From the NCBI GenBank assembly GCA_013139395.1, contig WTAX01000466.1, positions 1-11,020 of the forward strand: DNA of 11,020 bases, written 5' to 3'. This document shows, one piece after another, positions 6,557 through 11,020 of this stretch. Below the pieces are notes generated by a model. That model was given only the letters and a program-made list of their open reading frames with translations, did no database searches and was not told the DNA's origin. Made by a program: the position numbers and the translations under genes. This DNA comes from Gammaproteobacteria bacterium (GTDB lineage Bacteria; Pseudomonadota; Gammaproteobacteria; GRL18). Within the stretch, counting starts at the first letter, position 1. Every line of letters starts with the position of its first letter.

Positions 6557-7723
6557 TTATTGGCAATAGCTGTTTAATGGTAAGAGTATGATAACGACTG
6601 TTGAGGCTTGCGCATTGGATTGAATGCTGATTTTACCTTTATGTAAATTAATAATATGATGGCACATGGATAAGCCTATGCCAATCCCATTTTTTTTAGT
6701 CGTAGTGAATGGTTCAAAGAGTTTGTCTTGAATTTCCTCAGCTAAGCCCGGTCCGTTATCCATTAGGGTAATTTTATAGTGTGATGCTTCTTTGCGTGTT
6801 GTTATTACTATTTCCGGTGCCTGAATAGAATGGTCTAATACGGCATCAAGGGCATTATTTAACAGACTAAAAATAACCTGTCTAAACTGAATTTTATCAA
6901 TACATAACGAGGTAAATTCCGGCTCATAGTCGGTGATTAATTTGATCTGAGATGTTGGATTATCTAATTCGGTTAAATGGATACTTTCCTGAATAAGATC
7001 ATTAACACAGGTCATTTGACAATTTAATGTATTCACCTTAAGTTGAGAACGAACCTTGCGAATGATTTTACCTGCATTTTCAGCATTAATGACTACCCGT
7101 TGCATTGCATTGTTAATTTCGTCAGAAGATGCATTATCGTGATAAAGACGCTGCATGGCCTGAGTGTAAGATAATATTGCCGTCAAAGGCTGGTTTAACT
7201 TATCTGCCAGAGAGCTTGAAATTTCCCGCATTGCACTTAATCGTGAAAATTGTTTTAATTCTTTGAAATTCTTTTTTAATACACTGGTATGGCTGGGGTT
7301 TTTATATGCTGAAGGCTGCTGCTTTGCGGAAGATTTATTGAGCAGAGATGAATCCACGTTAACAGGGCTCAATGTGAATAGATAATCATTATTATTCTTA
7401 CCTGTTTTGTTCATATGAGGATTTTTGATCATGTTTAATAGATACAGCATCTCTTTCTGTGTGAAATATAATTGAGTACTAAATTGCGAGTTAGTGTTAA
7501 GGCTGTCAATCGCATTAGTTAAATCCTGCGCGTTAAAATACTCTGAGAGTTCGGTTAGTTTCGTATTTTTTAAAACATCATGACTAAAAATAGCATCAGC
7601 TTCCTGATTGTAGTAATGTAAATTACCCTTATTATTGGCAATAAGTATGGCTATAGGCAGATGATCTAATATTGTCTGCTGCTCTGCCAGGACAGGAGCT
7701 GATTCTAATGCTAAATTAGACAT
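6557..7723 (-). CDS. FixL-like PAS histidine kinase lacking the phospho-accepting histidine
   Basis: A 388-residue soluble sensor with no membrane segment. Residues about 13-120 look like a PAS domain (ILDHLPIAILIANNKGNLHYYNQEADAIF). The dimerisation region (about 157-225) aligns with NtrB/FixL-type kinases, where the H-box reads AHELNQPLTAI. Here it reads ADKLNQPLTAI, with Asp174 (codon 7204-7202, GAT) at the His position. The catalytic domain looks intact: N-box SLLNNALDAV (N289/N290), G1 DNGPGLA (322-328), FEPFTTTK, and G2 GIGIGL (346-351). Autophosphorylation at the usual site should be impossible; ATP binding is probably retained. It could be a phosphatase, a heterodimer partner or a decaying gene, though the full-length frame and coupling to the regulator argue for retained function. 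His to Asp needs only one base change (CAT to GAT), so a sequencing error is possible but unproven. Confidence 0.9.
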   Translation of the reverse strand: MSNLALESAPVLAEQQTILDHLPIAILIANNKGNLHYYNQEADAIFSHDVLKNTKLTELSEYFNAQDLTNAIDSLNTNSQFSTQLYFTQKEMLYLLNMIKNPHMNKTGKNNNDYLFTLSPVNVDSSLLNKSSAKQQPSAYKNPSHTSVLKKNFKELKQFSRLSAMREISSSLADKLNQPLTAILSYTQAMQRLYHDNASSDEINNAMQRVVINAENAGKIIRKVRSQLKVNTLNCQMTCVNDLIQESIHLTELDNPTSQIKLITDYEPEFTSLCIDKIQFRQVIFSLLNNALDAVLDHSIQAPEIVITTRKEASHYKITLMDNGPGLAEEIQDKLFEPFTTTKKNGIGIGLSMCHHIINLHKGKISIQSNAQASTVVIILLPLNSYCQ

Positions 7724-7933
7724 AATGGTTTGTTTTTTAGCCTTTTTTAAAAAATGAATAGTAAAGCCATCAGGTAGAGTTGTGTTTTTTTACTCTTCCT
7801 TATCTGATATTATGATTTAGTCATCTAGTCTTTACAATATGTAGAAACCGAGAGAAAAATTTATTTCTTGTTATCTGTAATACTTTTATTGTGTAATATT
7901 ATTATATAAAAGTCGTTCTATATAATAATAAAC
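7724..7933. other. AT-rich divergent intergenic region
   Basis: This stretch separates the PAS kinase (minus) from element copy 3 and the large kinase (plus). It is strikingly AT-rich, with TTTTTTAAAAAA at 7743-7754 and TA-rich runs at 7890-7930. It holds the candidate promoter for the kinase-regulator pair. I see no gene, RNA gene or clear terminator. The last eight bases (7926-7933) are the left target duplication of element copy 3. A plus-strand promoter for the large kinase could lie here but none is convincing. Confidence 0.5.
7809..7837 (-). promoter_or_regulatory. Candidate sigma70 promoter for the kinase-regulator pair
   Basis: On the minus strand TTGTAA (7837-7832) is followed after exactly 17 bp by CATAAT (7814-7809). 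These match four and five of six consensus bases. A transcript would begin near 7802 and have a leader of about 80 bases before the kinase ATG at 7723. This is the best promoter-like arrangement in the divergent gap, judged by eye only. Confidence 0.4.
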
Positions 7934-8082
7934 GTAGCTACTCAGCGTGTTATTTACAAAAAGTCTGTGGTTGCTTATTTTTCTGACTTTGATTGTTTGA
8001 GCGTAGCGAGTTTCAAAGTTATAAAAATAAGTGACCATAGGCTTAACAAACGTTATTTAGAAATACACGCTGAGTTTATTAC
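7934..8082 (+). mobile_element. MITE-like hairpin element, copy 3 (perfect 8-bp target duplication)
   Basis: A 149-bp copy in the same orientation as the other two. It is flanked exactly by TAATAAAC at 7926-7933 and 8083-8090, a perfect 8-bp target-site duplication. CTCAGCGTGT (7941-7950) and ACACGCTGAG (8065-8074) form the outer stem. Inner arms 7961-7990 and 8015-8044 differ at six of 30 positions, five of them G-U compatible in plus-strand RNA. The loop motif is TGAGCGTAGCGA (7998-8009). It separates the AT-rich divergent region from the large kinase start, so it will affect that gene's leader or promoter. A short open frame through it is not considered coding. Confidence 0.88.
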
Positions 8083-8133
8083 TAATAAACTAGCAATTAA
8101 GAATCTCATTGTAATCACTGACAACCCGAAATT

Positions 8134-10161
8134 ATGCCTAATAAATTGATTCATTCTCTAAAATTTCAAATTACAGCTGTTTTATTTCTGTTGCTGTCGT
8201 TATTTTCACTTGCCATAACTTATACGCTTTATGCGATTGATGAGCGAGAAAATGAAATGGCAGGTTTGCACCTGATTCATCGATTGCAGCTGATTACAAA
8301 TTATATGGACATGCAGAGTATGAATTATCTCAAAAATGCACCCAAAAGTAGTAGTGCGTATAAACGTGATATTGATTTGTATTATGATGACCTGAAAGGA
8401 CAGCTGGACAATAAAAATGAGATCATTAAGTGTTTTTCTGATGAGCATTTGACGTCTGAACTGACAAAGATGGACAGTGATATTGATTTGAATCTGAATA
8501 GCAAAACCAAGGAGGCTTTATTTCAATTACAAAAGGTCTGGGATCGCTATTTTAAAGAATTAAATGAGACTTTAGGAAAGCGAGATCATTCACCAAAACT
8601 GGCTGCTGCCGCGCAGTACATTGCAGAAAATCAGAAGAAAATCAGAAAAATTGAAGATGTCGTTGTGCAGCAGCTGCAAGGTGATCTTAATAAACGTATT
8701 GAGTGGATCAACTATGTTAATAAAATTATATTAGCAATAGCATTTATTGTGGCATTAGGTACTTTGCTGGGCTTTTATATTAAAGTGATTATTCCGTTAA
8801 ATCGAGCAGTTGACGGCTTTAATAAAGTGGCAAAAGGTGACTTTGGTCATCAAGTTGTTATTAGTGCTGATAATGAAATGGCCTCAATTACAAAAAGTTT
8901 TAATCATTTATCACAAAGATTATATTCTATTTTTCAATTAATTCATCAGGTTCAGCAAGGTAATGATTTAGATGAGACCTTAGGCTTTATTGCCGAGCAA
9001 TTTTCATCTATTTTACCTATCGACTGGACTAGTGTGCTGCTGCATAATGGTAATGCCACCATGCTGGAATTGCAAAAAGCTTATATGGACGGCAAGCCCC
9101 ATGCATTACCCCGAACATTATTTTCTGTAGAAGGCACCTTGCTGGAAAAAGCCATTTTAAGTGAAAAACCATTATTGATTTCCAATTTAAAAGAAGTGGC
9201 TGAACAAAATAAACACTATGTATTTTTAAATTTATTAGCAAAAGAGGGAATGAATAGCGCGATTTTTTTACACCTCACTCAAACAACACAAGTTCCCGGC
9301 ATGCTGATTTTTGCTTCACGACAAGCCAATGCTTATGATAATGAACATATTGAACTGCTCAATAATATTGCTCATCTGGTCACTCATAGTTTTGGTAAAA
9401 CAGTGAAGATGGCTGAACAACGACGTTTGGCAGCGATAGGTGAGTTTACATCCGGAATCGTCCATGAAGTGAGAAACCCTTTGACCACAATAGGGCTGGC
9501 TTTAAAGTATTTTAGTCGCCTGGAACTTGATGAAGATGGTACTGAATGGGCCGAAATAGCGGAGCGTGAATCAGGGCGAATGGGACGCTTGTTAGAGGAT
9601 ATTTTACTTTATTCTAAACCGGTTCAGCTGGATCTCACTCTCATTAACCTGGTCGATTTTATTAATGAATTTATAACTACCAATAAAGCAATAGGTGAGT
9701 CTAAGGGGATCTTGCTTGAACTGTCTCATAGTATACATAACGATGCGGCATCAGATAGTCAATTGTTAGTGAAGGCTGATAGTGATCGTCTAAATCAAAT
9801 CTTGTTAAATATTTACCGTAATGCTGCAGAAGCGGCGCATAGCAATAGTGTAATCCTATGCTGCGTGAGTAATAATCCCGAAGCCCATACCGTCACTATT
9901 GTCATTAATAATCAAGGTGAAGTCATTCCAGAAGATATATTGCAGCGAATAGGTGAACCATTCTTTACCACAAAAACTCGTGGTACAGGCTTAGGAATGG
10001 GTATAGTAAAACGAATGGTGGAGGCACATAGCGGTAATTTAAGTATCAGTTCATCAGATGAAGAGGGCACCAATGTTGCTATTACTTTACCCTATCTTGA
10101 ATCGTTACATTATTCTAGGTTAAGGTCTTTTATTTACTGCTTATTTTTATCAATTGAATAG
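8134..10161 (+). CDS. Membrane histidine kinase with HAMP and GAF-like domains
   Basis: A 675-residue inner-membrane sensor kinase. TM1 is at about 12-34 and TM2 at about 196-220, enclosing a periplasmic helical region of about 160 residues that resembles four-helix-bundle or PilJ/NarX-type sensors. HAMP follows (about 215-268, IPLNRAVDGFNKVAKGDF), then a GAF-like domain (about 278-420). The dimerisation domain has an intact H-box, GIVHEVRNPLTTIG, with His444. The ATPase domain has the N-box ILLNIYRNAAEAA, a G1 region INNQGEVIP in which the usual Asp is Asn, EPFFTTK, and G2 GTGLGMGI. No response regulator is adjacent on the same strand; the nearest is the FixJ-type protein across the gap, whose own kinase lacks the His. 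The frame continues about 22 residues past the usual ITLP end and overlaps the convergent dus gene by 32 bp. No Shine-Dalgarno sequence precedes ATG 8134. Confidence 0.92.
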   Translation: MPNKLIHSLKFQITAVLFLLLSLFSLAITYTLYAIDERENEMAGLHLIHRLQLITNYMDMQSMNYLKNAPKSSSAYKRDIDLYYDDLKGQLDNKNEIIKCFSDEHLTSELTKMDSDIDLNLNSKTKEALFQLQKVWDRYFKELNETLGKRDHSPKLAAAAQYIAENQKKIRKIEDVVVQQLQGDLNKRIEWINYVNKIILAIAFIVALGTLLGFYIKVIIPLNRAVDGFNKVAKGDFGHQVVISADNEMASITKSFNHLSQRLYSIFQLIHQVQQGNDLDETLGFIAEQFSSILPIDWTSVLLHNGNATMLELQKAYMDGKPHALPRTLFSVEGTLLEKAILSEKPLLISNLKEVAEQNKHYVFLNLLAKEGMNSAIFLHLTQTTQVPGMLIFASRQANAYDNEHIELLNNIAHLVTHSFGKTVKMAEQRRLAAIGEFTSGIVHEVRNPLTTIGLALKYFSRLELDEDGTEWAEIAERESGRMGRLLEDILLYSKPVQLDLTLINLVDFINEFITTNKAIGESKGILLELSHSIHNDAASDSQLLVKADSDRLNQILLNIYRNAAEAAHSNSVILCCVSNNPEAHTVTIVINNQGEVIPEDILQRIGEPFFTTKTRGTGLGMGIVKRMVEAHSGNLSISSSDEEGTNVAITLPYLESLHYSRLRSFIYCLFLSIE

Positions 10162-11020
10162 CCTGATGAGGATCTTTAATTCGTTTTAAGGGATTAAAAA
10201 TTTCTTCTGCCTGAGTATAATTAATCATTAACCATTTGACCCATAGTTTAAGGCGAGGTGCGACATATTTCTTATTGAGTTCAGGATTATCAATCATTAA
10301 TTGATAGAGTTTTTCTAATAAGACACAGATGGATTGCCAGTCTAAAGGTTCAATTGCTTCTTGAGCCAGAGAACATTTTATCTGCAGTGCTAAATCTGGG
10401 GTCACCATGGCACCGCGTCCAAGCATGATACTGTCACAACCGCTGCGTTCCCGGCAATTAAAATAATCTTCTACGTTCCAGACTTCACCATTGGCGATCA
10501 CTGGAATATCAAGCAGTGCAGAGATAGGAGCTAATGCATCCCAGTAAGCGGGTGGACGATAACCATCTTTTTTTGTTCGGGCATGAATGGTTAACCAATC
10601 AGCACCGCCATCCTGAATAGCCAGTGCATTATCATGGGCCAGCGCCTGATCGTCATAACCCAGACGCATTTTAGCAGTAACCGGAATGTTTTCAGGTACG
10701 GCCTGACGCACGCAGTGGACTAACTGGTTAATCCGTTCAGGATAGTTTAGTAAGCTGGCGCCCCCACCTCTGCGATTAACTGTTTTTGCAGGGCAGCCAA
10801 AGTTAAGATCAATACCTTTGGCTCCTAACTGCACTGCTTTTGCGGCATTCTCTGCCATAGCAGTGTTATCACTGCCTAATAATTGCAAAAAAACAGGTGT
10901 TCCAGATTTTGTATGACTGATCTTATTTTGTGTTGTTTTTAGCCCGCCTCTTAATTCAGGAAAGCGTCGATAAAAGACTCGGGCTGGAAACAAGGTGTCT
11001 GTTACACGCAGAAATTCAGT
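10130..11020 (-). CDS. dusC: tRNA dihydrouridine synthase, DusC-like (5' end outside window)
   Basis: An FMN-dependent enzyme that reduces uridine to dihydrouridine in the tRNA D-loop. The frame is open to the window edge, so the true N-terminus (the usual APMEG segment) lies beyond 11020; 296 residues are visible, starting TEFLRVTDT. Family motifs in order are VFLQLLG, DLNFGCPAKTVNRRGGGASLL with the catalytic Cys, VTAKMRLG, IHARTKKDGY, IPVIANGEVW and IMLGRGAM, the last three binding FMN phosphate and isoalloxazine. The TEF opening, the G-CPAKTVN-GGGA pattern, and the C-terminal VAPRLKLWVKWL and EEIFNPLKRIKD segments fit DusC better than DusA or DusB. A TTG at 10993 is an internal Leu, not a start. 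Its last 32 bp overlap the 3' end of the convergent kinase gene. Confidence 0.93.
   Translation of the reverse strand, partial: TEFLRVTDTLFPARVFYRRFPELRGGLKTTQNKISHTKSGTPVFLQLLGSDNTAMAENAAKAVQLGAKGIDLNFGCPAKTVNRRGGGASLLNYPERINQLVHCVRQAVPENIPVTAKMRLGYDDQALAHDNALAIQDGGADWLTIHARTKKDGYRPPAYWDALAPISALLDIPVIANGEVWNVEDYFNCRERSGCDSIMLGRGAMVTPDLALQIKCSLAQEAIEPLDWQSICVLLEKLYQLMIDNPELNKKYVAPRLKLWVKWLMINYTQAEEIFNPLKRIKDPHQAIQLIKISSK

Noticed and set aside
792..8082. The three repeats as part of a CRISPR array
   Set aside because: They are 149-164 bp inverted-arm elements thousands of bases apart, not short direct repeats with regular spacers, and no cas genes are present.
7967..8149. A 60-residue plus-strand open frame across element copy 3
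   Set aside because: It lies almost wholly in the repeat, and the equivalent frames in the other copies are broken by stops or length changes. It looks accidental.

Overview
The window reads as a moderately AT-rich gammaproteobacterial chromosome. The evidence is a DusC-type tRNA dihydrouridine synthase, a FixL/FixJ-style two-component pair, and a MacAB-like export operon with compact, overlapping genes. I cannot name the genus. Most starts lack a strong Shine-Dalgarno sequence, and several genes are coupled to the stop codon of the gene before them.

Layout. 1-135 (+) is the tail of an unidentified gene. 171-788 (+) joins a DUF971 domain to a MoaD/ThiS-like beta-grasp domain that lacks the terminal Gly-Gly. 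994-1326 (+) is a small cysteine-containing protein of unknown function. On the minus strand, read from right to left, lie a PAS histidine kinase (7723-6557), a FixJ-type response regulator (6552-5896), a membrane fusion protein (5635-4484), an ABC ATPase (4491-3769) and two FtsX/MacB-type permeases (3769-2555 and 2551-1352). This could be one regulatory and export unit: the two-component pair sits directly upstream of the transporter in the same orientation. No outer-membrane channel gene is visible. On the plus strand, 8134-10161 encodes a second, large membrane histidine kinase. Its 3' end overlaps the convergent dus gene (10130 to beyond 11020).

Two things stand out. First, three copies of one 149-164 bp hairpin element lie in the intergenic gaps at 792-955, 5739-5887 and 7934-8082. 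Copies 1 and 3 are each flanked by a perfect 8-bp direct repeat (AATAAAGC and TAATAAAC), which is direct evidence of transposition, so this is a MITE-like family. Nearly all arm-to-arm differences are compatible with G-U pairing in plus-strand RNA, and the loop carries a conserved TGAGCGYAGCGA motif.

Second, the PAS kinase next to the FixJ-type regulator has Asp where the phospho-accepting His should be (ADKLNQPL instead of AHELNQPL), while its ATP-binding boxes look intact. The large kinase across the divergent gap keeps its His. The pair may therefore depend on another kinase, or the PAS protein may work as a phosphatase or sensor partner. Between the response regulator and the transporter there is a cluster of TTTTGTAACT/AGTTACAAAA inverted repeats, a candidate operator region that is partly built from element ends.
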